NCBI GenBank assembly: GCA_945900685.1
Contig: CAMDJS010000028.1
Span: forward strand, 1 to 19,991
Direction of reading: 5' to 3'
From: Bordetella parapertussis
Lineage (GTDB): Bacteria; Pseudomonadota; Gammaproteobacteria; Burkholderiales; Burkholderiaceae_C
Length of the DNA: 19,991 bases
Part shown: positions 8,944 to 16,620 of the stretch, piece by piece
Position numbering within the stretch: position 1 is the stretch's first letter
How the letters are laid out: every line of letters starts with the position of its first letter
Position numbers and translations under genes: made by a program
Notes under the pieces: generated by a model
What the model was told of the DNA's origin: nothing
Database searches by the model: none
Seen by the model: the letters and a program-made list of their open reading frames with translations, nothing else

Positions 8944-10690
8944 GCTGCACCCTCTGTGCTTGAACGAGTCGCTCGATAGACGCTTTGAGCAAGTCCCGGC
9001 TCAATGGTTTGACCACCACATCGTTCATGCCTGCGGCCAAACATTCGGCATGGTCATGAGGGTGGCTGCTGGCAGTCAAACCTATCACTACGATTTGGCT
9101 CATCTGCAAGTCGCCAGAGGATCGCAGAGCGCGGGTGGCCTCCAAACCGTTCATTTGCGGCATTACCAAATCCATCAACACCGCATCCACCGGCTGCGCT
9201 TGCAAAAAGGCCAGACAGGCCGCGCCGCTGTCCACGCAATGCACCGCTGACTGCGGCCACAGTTGTTGGCAGATCAGGCTGGCCACTTTCAAATTCATCG
9301 GGTTGTCATCCACCAGCAGCAGCGTCAGCGCATGCTCTTTCAGCACATTGCCTGGGTGGATGGTGTTCGCGTGAGACACAGCTGCATCGCAGGCTTGCAG
9401 GGGAATGCGAAACCAGAAACACGAACCCTGCCCGGGCTCGCTTCGCATGCCAATCTGACCGCCGAACAAATCAATCAAACCTTTGCAAATGGACAAGCCC
9501 AGACCGGCGCCACCGAATTCGGTGTGTGTTTGTTGGTCTGCGTGTTCAAACCGGTTAAAGATGAAGGACTGCAAATCCTGTGCAATGCCCACGCCGGTGT
9601 CCGTCACTTCGAACAACACCTCCTCTTGGTCTTTGCTGATCTGTAAGCTGACCACGCCGCTGGGTGTGAATTTGAAAGCGTTGTCAATCAAATGACACAA
9701 CACCTCTTTGAGTCGCAGCGCATCCGTCATCAGCCAATCGGGCAATGCAGGACTTAAGCTGGCGCGAAACTGCACAGCATCGTTGGCCGAGCGGTTGTAG
9801 GTTTGCATGCATTGGGCAAAGGTACTGGACAAATGGGTGGGCGCGAGTTGCAGTTGCAGGCGTCCGGCTTGTATTTGTGAAAAATCCAAAATCTGGTTGA
9901 CCAACGTCAGCAAGTGCTCGGTGGACTCGCGAATCAAATCCAGCGTTTGCACACTTTTTGCGTCGCTTACCAATTCAGCTCGGATCACATCGTTGAAGCC
10001 GAGAATCGCATTCATCGGCGTGCGCAACTCATGACCCACAGAGGCCAGAAACTGGTCTTTGTAGGACTCGGCTTGCAACAACGCACTGCGGTTGGCCATC
10101 AACTCGTCATTGCGCTGATTGATTTCATTCAACTGGTTGGTGTAGATGCGTTTGTAAACCAGCAGACCACTGACCAGGCTGATGGCGGTGAACGTGTAAT
10201 TGCCGAAGGACCACAACAGGTGCTGTTGGCTGTACACATAGCTGACCGGTAACCAGCCGTATTCCGTCAACGGCACGAAGGACGACACAGACAGCAGCAC
10301 CACAGCGATCCACAACAAGGAGTCGCGCAAGCCCAGCATGAACATCGCGGGCACTGGCAGAATAATCAGCCAAATAATGGCGGAGGAAAAAAGCCCGCCG
10401 GATACCCACACGCAATACATCACCAGCACATAGGACTGGATCAACAGCATGTGGGTGGTCAGTTTCAACGACCAACGCCAAAGCTTGTGCGCCAAGCCGG
10501 TCAGACCCACCGATGTCAGCGCAATCCAGAAGGCATATTGAAAAGCAAATGGCTCAGCCATCAGCAAAAACGCGCACAGGTTGGCAACAATCACGCCAAA
10601 AAGCAGCAAAAACAGACGACTCAGTTGGCTAGGCGCCGCGTTAAATTCGGCCCCATTAAGCAAAGTCAAGCCGTTGCGAAGCCAAGACAT
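8936..10690 (-). CDS. Membrane hybrid sensor histidine kinase with C-terminal receiver domain (upstream paralogue)
   Basis: A 584-residue protein with the same architecture as its downstream neighbour. A hydrophobic sensor region at about 25-180 has about six membrane segments. The dimerisation domain contains GHELRTP with His220. ATPase motifs are LIDNAFKFT with Asn337, DTGVGI at 364-369 and GAGLGLSI at 394-401. The receiver domain at about 455-575 has Asp461/Asp462, phospho-acceptor Asp507 in LMDLVMP, and Lys561 in VKPL. All catalytic residues are intact. Both sensor regions share the pattern of a Gly-Gly turn, a Leu/Pro-rich helix and a Gly-Trp-Leu/Ile-Pro turn, suggesting tandem duplication followed by divergence. 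It starts 11 bases after the peroxidase gene without a clear Shine-Dalgarno sequence. The first few residues are therefore less certain than the rest. Confidence 0.92.
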   Translation of the reverse strand: MSWLRNGLTLLNGAEFNAAPSQLSRLFLLLFGVIVANLCAFLLMAEPFAFQYAFWIALTSVGLTGLAHKLWRWSLKLTTHMLLIQSYVLVMYCVWVSGGLFSSAIIWLIILPVPAMFMLGLRDSLLWIAVVLLSVSSFVPLTEYGWLPVSYVYSQQHLLWSFGNYTFTAISLVSGLLVYKRIYTNQLNEINQRNDELMANRSALLQAESYKDQFLASVGHELRTPMNAILGFNDVIRAELVSDAKSVQTLDLIRESTEHLLTLVNQILDFSQIQAGRLQLQLAPTHLSSTFAQCMQTYNRSANDAVQFRASLSPALPDWLMTDALRLKEVLCHLIDNAFKFTPSGVVSLQISKDQEEVLFEVTDTGVGIAQDLQSFIFNRFEHADQQTHTEFGGAGLGLSICKGLIDLFGGQIGMRSEPGQGSCFWFRIPLQACDAAVSHANTIHPGNVLKEHALTLLLVDDNPMNLKVASLICQQLWPQSAVHCVDSGAACLAFLQAQPVDAVLMDLVMPQMNGLEATRALRSSGDLQMSQIVVIGLTASSHPHDHAECLAAGMNDVVVKPLSRDLLKASIERLVQAQRVQHA

Positions 10691-10701
10691 AGTGCGTGCA
10701 C

Positions 10702-11196
10702 TCAGGACTGAGAAAGTGCCTGTTCTATGTCGGCCGCTAATGAGGCGGGTTTATCCAATGAAGCGTAACGTTTGATGACCTGTCCGTCACGACCAACCAA
10801 GAACTTGGTGAAATTCCACTTGATGCCTTCGCTGCCTAACAGCCCCGGCGCTTGTTGTTTGAGCCATTGAAACAAGGGGTGGGCTTGGCTGCCGTTGACA
10901 TCGATTTTTTCCATCATGGCAAAACTGACGCCATAATTTTTTTGGCAAAACGCACCGATCTCTGTGTTGCTACCCGGGTCTTGCGCGCCAAACTGGTTGC
11001 AAGGAAAACCCAGCACCACCAAGCCCTTGCCACTGTAGGTTTGGTGCAGTTCTTCCAAGCCGCCAAACTGCGGTGTGAAGCCGCAGGCACTGGCCGTGTT
11101 GATGATCAACAGCACTTTGCCTTGGTGATCAGCCAGATTCACGGGCTGGCCGTGGATGTCATTGGCTTGAAAGTCGTTAATGGAAACTGCGTTCAT
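10702..11196 (-). CDS. Glutathione-peroxidase-family thiol peroxidase
   Basis: A 164-residue protein of the glutathione peroxidase family (BtuE/Gpx-like). The peroxidatic cysteine is Cys38 in NTASACGFT, where animal enzymes often have selenocysteine. Gln68 in FPCNQFG and Trp127-Asn128 in KWNF complete the catalytic tetrad. Cys84 in AFCQKNYGVSF is at the place of the resolving cysteine of thioredoxin-dependent members, so thioredoxin is a likely reductant despite the family name. It would reduce hydrogen peroxide and organic hydroperoxides in the cytoplasm. ATG at 11196 overlaps the stop codon of the EamA gene (ATGA) and has a strong AAGGAG ribosome-binding site at 11202-11207. It is followed 11 bases later by the first hybrid kinase. 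No signal peptide is visible. Confidence 0.93.
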   Translation of the reverse strand: MNAVSINDFQANDIHGQPVNLADHQGKVLLIINTASACGFTPQFGGLEELHQTYSGKGLVVLGFPCNQFGAQDPGSNTEIGAFCQKNYGVSFAMMEKIDVNGSQAHPLFQWLKQQAPGLLGSEGIKWNFTKFLVGRDGQVIKRYASLDKPASLAADIEQALSQS

Positions 11197-12074
11197 GGGG
11201 ACTCCTTAGTATCAGAGGGCATTGTCGCCAATATGGCGGCAAACACAATCAGCAGTCCCCCGATCAATTTGCGCATGGTCAACTCAGAAACGCCCATAAA
11301 CACTGAAGTAGCGGTGGCAAAAATGATTTCTGACAGCATGACCAATGCGGTCGTGTTTGCCGGTAATCGGGCTGCGCCGTATTGCAAACTGAGGTTGGAG
11401 AACAGCAAACACAGCGCCAGCCCTAAAGCAAACGGCCACCAGCTGATATCTAGCGGCAGGCTGACCAAGCCAGTTGGCAGCAATGCTGCGGCTGCAATTG
11501 CGGTGATGAACATGCCACCGCCAAACATGGCGCCCATGCGGGCGCTCTCGGGCAAAAACGCCAGTTTGCGCAACATGGCGTTGTTGAGTGCAAAGCTGGC
11601 GCCGCCCAGCAAGGCCAAATAATCCATGGCGCTGCTAGGAAGCGGCCAAGGTGTTTCCGGGGTTTTCAAAATCAGCGCCACACCAACCAGCGCTAACAGC
11701 AAGCGCAGCAAGGAGGCGCGCGTCGGTTTTTCATCCAGCAACCACCAAGCGAACAACACCGACCAGGCGGGCATGGTGTAGAAAAGCAAAACCACACGCA
11801 CCACATCGCCTTGGGTGACCGCCCAGTTAAAACCGAAATTGGTGAGACCTGACCCCAGAAACAACCACCAGAGTTGCGGGTGTTGCCACAGACTGTGAAA
11901 CCATTGCGGGCGCATGGCGCTGATGACGACAAACGACAAGCCATACATCAAGGCAGTCGCCCACAAGGGATGCAAACCCAAGGATTGCATTTCGCGCAAA
12001 GGCCACCAACACAAACCAAACACCAAGGCATTCGCCATCAAGCCCAGCACGGGACCTAAGCTGGCGGCATGCAT
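11193..12074 (-). CDS. EamA-family (DMT superfamily) permease
   Basis: A 293-residue integral membrane protein with about ten hydrophobic segments arranged as two EamA repeats (about 8-137 and 155-285), typical of drug/metabolite transporters such as RhaT- or YdcZ-like permeases. Conserved family features include a Pro-containing helix with LLFYTMPAWSVLFAWWLLDE at the end of repeat one and LVMLSEIIFATATSVFMG in repeat two. The substrate cannot be predicted from sequence; the family exports amino acids, metabolites or drugs. ATG at 12074 lies three bases after the lplT stop, and the gene's own stop overlaps the peroxidase start in an ATGA. It is therefore embedded in the operon. Its ribosome-binding site is weak, consistent with coupling to lplT translation. 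Confidence 0.88.
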   Translation of the reverse strand: MHAASLGPVLGLMANALVFGLCWWPLREMQSLGLHPLWATALMYGLSFVVISAMRPQWFHSLWQHPQLWWLFLGSGLTNFGFNWAVTQGDVVRVVLLFYTMPAWSVLFAWWLLDEKPTRASLLRLLLALVGVALILKTPETPWPLPSSAMDYLALLGGASFALNNAMLRKLAFLPESARMGAMFGGGMFITAIAAAALLPTGLVSLPLDISWWPFALGLALCLLFSNLSLQYGAARLPANTTALVMLSEIIFATATSVFMGVSELTMRKLIGGLLIVFAAILATMPSDTKESP

Positions 12075-12077
12075 GCG

Positions 12078-13382
12078 TCAGTGCCCCGGGTCCTGGCGCG
12101 CAATCTCCATCAAGCGTTCGACTTCCTGCGAATGTTGCACGCAGTTGCGCGCATGCCAGCGTTGAATCAGCCACATATTGCCTGCGACAAACAAGCCAAA
12201 GCAAACGATGGCTGTGAATGCACTCATGCCCATGCCTGTGGCCAGCGCATACAAGCCGCCCAATGCCAATATGCAGGCTTGCTCATTGAAGTTTTGCACG
12301 GCGATGGAGCGACCCGCGCCCATCAGGTTGTGACCGCGGTGTTGCAGCAAGGCGTTCATGGGCACCACCAGGAAGCCGCCTAAACCGCCGAGCAAGATGA
12401 AGAACGGCGCTGCGATCCAGACGTTGTTGATGAAATTCATCACCAGAATCAACAAACCCATGGCGATGCCCAGCGACATGACGCGGGTTGCATCCACCAG
12501 TTTCAAGCGCATGGATGCAATCACCGCACCTACAGCCGTGCCGATGGCCACCACGCCAACCAATGAAGAAGCCTGTGTGGTGGTGTAGCCCAACGCCACC
12601 GAACTCCACGCCAACACGATGTAGCGCAGGTTGCCGCTGGCGCCCCAGAACAAAGTCGTGGTGGCCAGCGAAATCTGTCCCAGCTTGTCGGTCCACAACA
12701 GCTTGTTGCAGCGCCAGAAATCGGGTATCAAAGCCAGCAGGTTGTAGCTCAGGCTGTGCTCGGTCCGGCTGCGCAACGGCACCAAGGTCACGCCGGTATC
12801 AGGAATGCGGGTGTTGAACCAGGCGGCCAGCGCGTACAAAAAAACGATCATGCAGATGGCAGCTTCCGGTGGTGTGTCGATACCGGTATCGATCAAAGGC
12901 AGATCCAAACTGAGCAGTGCCCCGGCAATATGCGGGCCGACCAATTGACCGCCGATCAACACGCCCAAAATGATGGAGCCTATGGTCAAGCCCTCGATCC
13001 AGCCGTTGGCCTTGACCAGCATGGAGGCCGGCAGCAGTTCGGTGAGGATGCCGTACTTGGCCGGTGAATAAGCCGCCGCGCCCAAACCGACGATGGCATA
13101 AGACAGCAGTGGGTGTGAGCCGAACAACATCAACAAGCAACCGGCTACTTTGATGCCGTTGCTAAGAAACATGACCTGCCCTTTGGGCCGCGAGTCGGCG
13201 AATGCGCCGACAAAAGGCGCGAGCACCACATAAAACAAAGCGAACATAGGCACGAGCGCTGCGCGTTGCCATTCGGCGCCGCCGGAGGCCTTGATCATTT
13301 CAACCGCAGCGACAAACAAGGCGTTGTCAGCCAAAGAGCTGAAAAACTGCGCCGCCATGATGGTGTAAAAACCGCGTTTCAT
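12078..13382 (-). CDS. lplT: Lysophospholipid transporter LplT (MFS)
   Basis: A 434-residue major facilitator protein with about twelve membrane segments. The N-terminus MKRGFYTIMAAQFFSSLADN, the segment AAYSPAKYGILTELLP, the block MLVKANGWIEGLTI and the C-terminal GFLVVPMNALLQHRG are all characteristic of LplT. LplT moves lysophospholipid, notably lysophosphatidylethanolamine, across the inner membrane for re-acylation. In enterobacteria it works with the acyltransferase Aas, which is not seen here. It is the first gene of the five-gene minus-strand run. Upstream, 131 bases separate it from the divergent alr gene and presumably hold promoters for both. No consensus promoter was identified confidently. 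Confidence 0.9.
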   Translation of the reverse strand: MKRGFYTIMAAQFFSSLADNALFVAAVEMIKASGGAEWQRAALVPMFALFYVVLAPFVGAFADSRPKGQVMFLSNGIKVAGCLLMLFGSHPLLSYAIVGLGAAAYSPAKYGILTELLPASMLVKANGWIEGLTIGSIILGVLIGGQLVGPHIAGALLSLDLPLIDTGIDTPPEAAICMIVFLYALAAWFNTRIPDTGVTLVPLRSRTEHSLSYNLLALIPDFWRCNKLLWTDKLGQISLATTTLFWGASGNLRYIVLAWSSVALGYTTTQASSLVGVVAIGTAVGAVIASMRLKLVDATRVMSLGIAMGLLILVMNFINNVWIAAPFFILLGGLGGFLVVPMNALLQHRGHNLMGAGRSIAVQNFNEQACILALGGLYALATGMGMSAFTAIVCFGLFVAGNMWLIQRWHARNCVQHSQEVERLMEIARQDPGH

Positions 13383-13513
13383 GAATGAATCGGCCCGGCA
13401 AACAAGCGGTGGATGTGAGTCAAAGAAAAGTCAATATTCAAGATGCAGGCCTTGTAGCTCGTGGGTTATATCATGCCAATTGATGCCCACACAGCCCTGC
13501 GACAATCAGCCCC

Positions 13514-14608
13514 ATGCCCCGTCCCTTACATGCTTTGATACACACAGATGCACTGCGTCATAACCTGAGCCGCTTGCGCCAAGCGTCGCCTGACGCGCGG
13601 GTGTGGGCGGTGGTCAAAGCCAATGCTTACGGCCACGGGCTGGCGCATGTGTTTGAAGGCTTGCGCGGTGCCGACGGTTTTGCCTTGTTGGATTTGAACG
13701 AGGCGCAAACATTGCGCGATTTGGGTTGGCGCGGCCCGCTGTTGCTGCTCGAAGGCGTGTTCGAACAACGCGACTTAGAGTTGTGTTCGCGCCTGGACCT
13801 GTGGCATGTGGTGCACCACGAAGCGCAAATTGACATGTTGAGCAAACACAAAACCCAAGTGCCGCAGCGTGTGTTTTTGAAAATGAATTCGGGCATGAAC
13901 CGCTTGGGATTTTCGCCGCAGGCGTTTCGCTCGGCCTGGGTGCGTTTGAACGCCTTGCCGCAAGTCGATGAAATTTCGCTGATGACCCATTTCGCCCGCG
14001 CGGATGACGCACACGGCGTGGACGCGCAGTTGCAAGTGTTTGAGCAGTACAGCAGCGATTTGCCGGGCGAGCGCAGCTTGGCCAACAGTGCGGCTGTGTT
14101 GAGGCACGGCGCGCGCGAAACAGTGTCTGCCGATTGGGTGCGTGCCGGCATCGCCCTGTACGGCAGTTCGCCCGACCATGGTTTGCATGACGCGGCGCAT
14201 TGGGGCTTGCAAGCGGCTATGAGTTTGCGCAGCCAGTTGGTCGGCTTGCAGCAACTCAAGGCGGGTGACAGTGTGGGCTACGGTGGCACGTTCACCGCGC
14301 CGCATGACATGGCCGTGGGCATCGTCGCCTGCGGTTATGCAGATGGCTATCCGCGGCATGCGCCTACCGGCACGCCGGTACTGGTGAGTGGTCTGCGTAC
14401 CCGAACGCTGGGGCGGGTCAGCATGGATTTGTTGTGTGTCGATTTGTCTGAGTTACCTTCGGTAGTGATAGGTGACGAAGTGACCTTGTGGGGCAGCGCT
14501 TCCACGGGGCAGGTGTTGTGTATCGATGAAGTGGCGGCGGCGGCGGGGACGGTGGGTTATGAGTTGATGTGCGCCTTGGCGGCGAGGGTTGCTGTGAAGG
14601 CGGCTTAA
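13514..14608 (+). CDS. alr: Alanine racemase
   Basis: A 364-residue pyridoxal-phosphate enzyme that interconverts L- and D-alanine for peptidoglycan synthesis in the cytoplasm. Lys35 in VVKANAYGHG binds the cofactor and acts as one catalytic base. Tyr256 in GDSVGYGGTF is the other base, on the partner subunit. Other family blocks are MNSGMNRLGF, SADWVRAGIALYG, CGYADGYPR and GRVSMDLL with Met304. The length is normal. ATG at 13514 has no strong Shine-Dalgarno sequence, but the family N-terminus fits. The gene is divergent from lplT. It ends at 14608, where ordinary-composition sequence gives way to the repeat-flanked insert. A catabolic DadX role cannot be excluded, but no dadA neighbour is present. 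Confidence 0.96.
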   Translation: MPRPLHALIHTDALRHNLSRLRQASPDARVWAVVKANAYGHGLAHVFEGLRGADGFALLDLNEAQTLRDLGWRGPLLLLEGVFEQRDLELCSRLDLWHVVHHEAQIDMLSKHKTQVPQRVFLKMNSGMNRLGFSPQAFRSAWVRLNALPQVDEISLMTHFARADDAHGVDAQLQVFEQYSSDLPGERSLANSAAVLRHGARETVSADWVRAGIALYGSSPDHGLHDAAHWGLQAAMSLRSQLVGLQQLKAGDSVGYGGTFTAPHDMAVGIVACGYADGYPRHAPTGTPVLVSGLRTRTLGRVSMDLLCVDLSELPSVVIGDEVTLWGSASTGQVLCIDEVAAAAGTVGYELMCALAARVAVKAA

Positions 14609-14620
14609 GTTTGAGCACAC

Positions 14621-14670
14621 TTTAGGGGTTCTGATTCACTGTCGCCATGCTTCATGGAGATGCTCGTACC
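14621..14670. other. Outer edge of the left repeat, with a degenerate copy of the right-end motif
   Basis: Directly after alr, 14621-14634 reads TTTAGGGGTTCTGA, which resembles the reverse complement of the right-end motif (TAATTGGGGTCAG) with several differences. Together with the conserved block that follows it matches the order seen at the right end, motif outermost and GC-rich block inside. The similarity is weak, so this is a tentative terminus. Confidence 0.3.
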
Positions 14671-14774
14671 ATGCTGGCTCGGTCGCCGCTCACCACGGCA
14701 AAACCGTAACGTTCGCGTCGGCCCGCCCGCCATGCCATGTCGCTTGTCCGCGCTCTGGTTTTCTCCGACTGTAT
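14671..14774 (-). repeat. Left inverted copy of a GC-rich composite repeat
   Basis: Read on the minus strand this block matches 16491-16598 and 16643-16690 on the plus strand. The interval 14708-14734 is a perfect 27-base inverted match to 16523-16549. GGCTCGGTCGCCGCTCACC at 14676-14694 is a perfect 19-base inverted match to 16651-16669. TTCTCCGACT at 14761-14770 is the complement of the start of the right block. No long reading frame explains it. It marks the left side of the KAP insert and may be a member of a dispersed repeat family. Confidence 0.85.
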
Positions 14775-14784
14775 TTAGATGGCC

Positions 14785-14880
14785 GTAAAGCAGAGCTTAG
14801 GCCGACCTATCCGTTGGGTTTTGGCATTTCTGCTGTCGAAAAGTTAAGGCACGCCTAGGCCGACCCATCCGGTGCGATTT
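14785..14880. repeat. Two imperfect direct repeats, 58 bases apart
   Basis: The unit at 14785-14822 recurs at 14843-14880. Over the last 25 bases of each (14798-14822 and 14856-14880) 21 positions agree, with the shared core TAGGCCGACCYATCCG. A looser similarity (a TTTCT.C.GCT run ending in TCGAAAA) continues after each copy, so the true period may be the full 58 bases. It lies between the left inverted repeat and the KAP terminator. The function is unknown. Confidence 0.65.
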
Positions 14881-14898
14881 TTTTCTCCGCTTTCACTC

Positions 14899-14926
14899 GA
14901 AAAAAACGCCCCTTCCGGGTCGTTTC
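14899..14926 (-). terminator. Rho-independent terminator of the KAP NTPase gene
   Basis: On the minus strand AAACG and CCC pair with GGG and CGTTT across one A.G mismatch around a GGAA tetraloop, followed by a run of T. It lies about 115 bases after the KAP stop codon and inside the flanking repeats, so the gene carries its own transcription stop. Confidence 0.75.
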
Positions 14927-15039
14927 AAGTGGTTTATTTGATTTCAGGATGACAGCTTATATATTTCAGTTTACGCAATCGAATGGGCGGCATACGATTT
15001 TGAGCAAATAGTTTAACCATAACGCCTATAAAAAAGAGG

Positions 15040-16317
15040 TTATTGGAAAGTGGTTTCCAGTCGTCTAAGGGCGGCATTGATTGCCCCGCTTGGATCACTC
15101 TTGCCGTGATGTAAATAATTTTTAAAGTTTTCACTAGCTTTAGAAAAGTCATTCAAATGGCAGTTATGTAACTCTTTGAATGCGCTAATTAATTCAGACT
15201 CGTAATCTTTTGCAGGTGCCGTGACCTTTAAATGACTTTGAAATGTATCCAGCAAACTGATAACGTATGTGTGCGCTTCGGATCTGTTCAACCTTATGTT
15301 ATTGAATGCAGAGGGATATTTGACTTTGATACCCAATAACCAGAACTCAAGAATTGGCTCACTTCTCTTATTCGATAGAACGAACCAAGCAAAAACATGT
15401 TTTATTTCACGTGCCGTTAATCGCAAAATTGAGGAGATGATTGAAAAACTTTCAAAATAAGACTCATCAATTTGCGATGCAGAATTTGAATTAACAGATA
15501 AACATAATCTCCGAATCATTTCAACTAACAAGCTACTTGAATTTAACTGTCCGGTTATAGGTAGCGGAAACGCATAATCCACAAACTTATCTAAATACAT
15601 ATCGCCGTGCGGGCTTTTGCCATAAAAATTTTCAACAGCAGCTTGGATTTGAATGCGATTCCACAGCAATATAAAAACCACGCCATCTACATCAAATAAA
15701 TGCTTTAAACGTTCAAGAAATCGAATAGCAAAACCAGGGGAGCATCTGTCTAACTCATCCACAAAAATAACCAGCTTGCCGTCTTCAATATCTTTAACTG
15801 CGTCACTCAAAATTCCTTTAACAGCATTGAGATCCGCTCTTTTCGATTTGAGCTTGCTTATTTGGTCAACAACAAATTTCTCACTGGTTTTTTCAGCAAA
15901 TTCAGAGAATGAACTCATGGCTTCGTTGTCAATGCCTGTTAGGTTCGAGCCGATTTTGAAAGCAGCTTTGGTTGCAGCTGGCAGCAGGTTTAGCAGATAC
16001 GGCTTAAGTTTTTCTAAAAATGCTTCTTCATCCACAGGTGTTAGTTGTGAAGCAATGCCTGCAAATAGTGAAAGCGCAGGGTCGTCGTCCCAATCTGCTT
16101 CGAACGCGTCTATCCATACTGTGCCTACGACGCCAATTTGATCGAGTTGTAATTTGAGATGTTCACCAAACCAGGTTTTGCCAACACCCCATTCACCATC
16201 CAAAGCGATCACGCCTTTTGGTAGGAGTTCGTTGTTAGTAATTAGTCGAGATAAGCCTCGGGCAAAATCCTCTCTACCTAGGGCATCGTTGCTAAACGGA
16301 ATAGCTTGTGCAGTCAT
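15040..16317 (-). CDS. KAP-family P-loop NTPase
   Basis: A 425-residue protein with the hallmarks of KAP NTPases. The Walker A motif GEWGVGKT is near the N-terminus (about 41-48), and the Walker B/sensor motif LVIFVDELDRCSPGFAIRFL is at about 182-201. The D-E-L-D-R-C form is the KAP signature. The segment between the motifs is helical and mildly hydrophobic (YLLNLLPAATKAAFKIG) but lacks the clear membrane segments of many KAP proteins. The C-terminal 200 residues match no domain I recognise. KAP proteins include the F-plasmid phage-exclusion protein PifA and animal Kidins220. ATG at 16317 is preferred; GTG at 16329 would add four residues, and neither has a good Shine-Dalgarno sequence. The gene is AT-rich (17 G+C in 15481-15540, against 38 in 14161-14220 of alr). 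Role unknown; defence is a possibility. Confidence 0.85.
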   Translation of the reverse strand: MTAQAIPFSNDALGREDFARGLSRLITNNELLPKGVIALDGEWGVGKTWFGEHLKLQLDQIGVVGTVWIDAFEADWDDDPALSLFAGIASQLTPVDEEAFLEKLKPYLLNLLPAATKAAFKIGSNLTGIDNEAMSSFSEFAEKTSEKFVVDQISKLKSKRADLNAVKGILSDAVKDIEDGKLVIFVDELDRCSPGFAIRFLERLKHLFDVDGVVFILLWNRIQIQAAVENFYGKSPHGDMYLDKFVDYAFPLPITGQLNSSSLLVEMIRRLCLSVNSNSASQIDESYFESFSIISSILRLTAREIKHVFAWFVLSNKRSEPILEFWLLGIKVKYPSAFNNIRLNRSEAHTYVISLLDTFQSHLKVTAPAKDYESELISAFKELHNCHLNDFSKASENFKNYLHHGKSDPSGAINAALRRLETTFQ

Positions 16318-16329
16318 TGTTGCGCTCAC

Positions 16330-16490
16330 AAAAGAGCGGAGTATGCCTAAGTAGCAAACTTATAAATTCGTCAAAATCGATTGAGCTGGACATGTTTTAT
16401 GGGGTTGAGTTAATGCGATGAACATTAGTCGATAAACGTTGAAAAGTAATTACTGAAATGAGTCACCCTCATGATATGGACAGACGGAAT
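16330..16490. promoter_or_regulatory. AT-rich leader upstream of the KAP gene, presumed promoter region
   Basis: This stretch contains no credible gene and is much more AT-rich than the repeat that follows. On the minus strand it includes TTATAA and a TTGACG, but these are not at standard promoter spacing. It must hold whatever promoter drives the KAP gene unless expression comes from outside. No operator or riboswitch was identified. Confidence 0.35.
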
Positions 16491-16598
16491 GCAGTCGGAG
16501 AAAACATCGAGCGGACAAACGACATGGCGGGCGGGCCGACGCGAACGTTGCCGCGCAGCGGCGGAGAGCGGCGACCGTCCCGCCGTGGCGTGAACATG
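16491..16598 (+). repeat. Right inverted copy of the GC-rich composite repeat (full copy)
   Basis: This block is the inverted counterpart of 14671-14774. Its first half (agtcggagaaaac through gaacgtt) aligns almost end to end and includes a 27-base perfect match at 16523-16549. The second half, GAGAGCGGCGACCG at about 16564-16577 followed by a TGGCGTGAA block, is a more diverged version of the part that recurs at 16651-16684. A possible 71-residue minus-strand frame across it is not credible as a gene. Confidence 0.85.
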
Positions 16599-16620
16599 CC
16601 ACTCAAAAACTGAAAAACAA

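Noticed and set aside
10852-11622. A 256-codon plus-strand open frame across the peroxidase and EamA genes
   Set aside because: It overlaps two clearly identified genes on the other strand. Its composition is that of an antisense shadow of high-GC coding DNA.
13627-14259. Antisense open frame of 210 codons in alr
   Set aside because: Alr has all catalytic residues in the plus frame; the antisense frame is Ser/Cys/Arg-rich without recognisable motifs.
14603-14880. Possible integron attC site or cassette boundary next to alr
   Set aside because: CGGCTTAAGTT and GTTAAGGC superficially resemble attC core sequences, but no properly paired R'/R'' boxes were found and no integrase gene is in the window.
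14934-15152. Short minus-strand frame of 72 codons near the KAP stop
   Set aside because: It overlaps the end of the KAP gene in another frame, and has no ribosome-binding site or recognisable motif.
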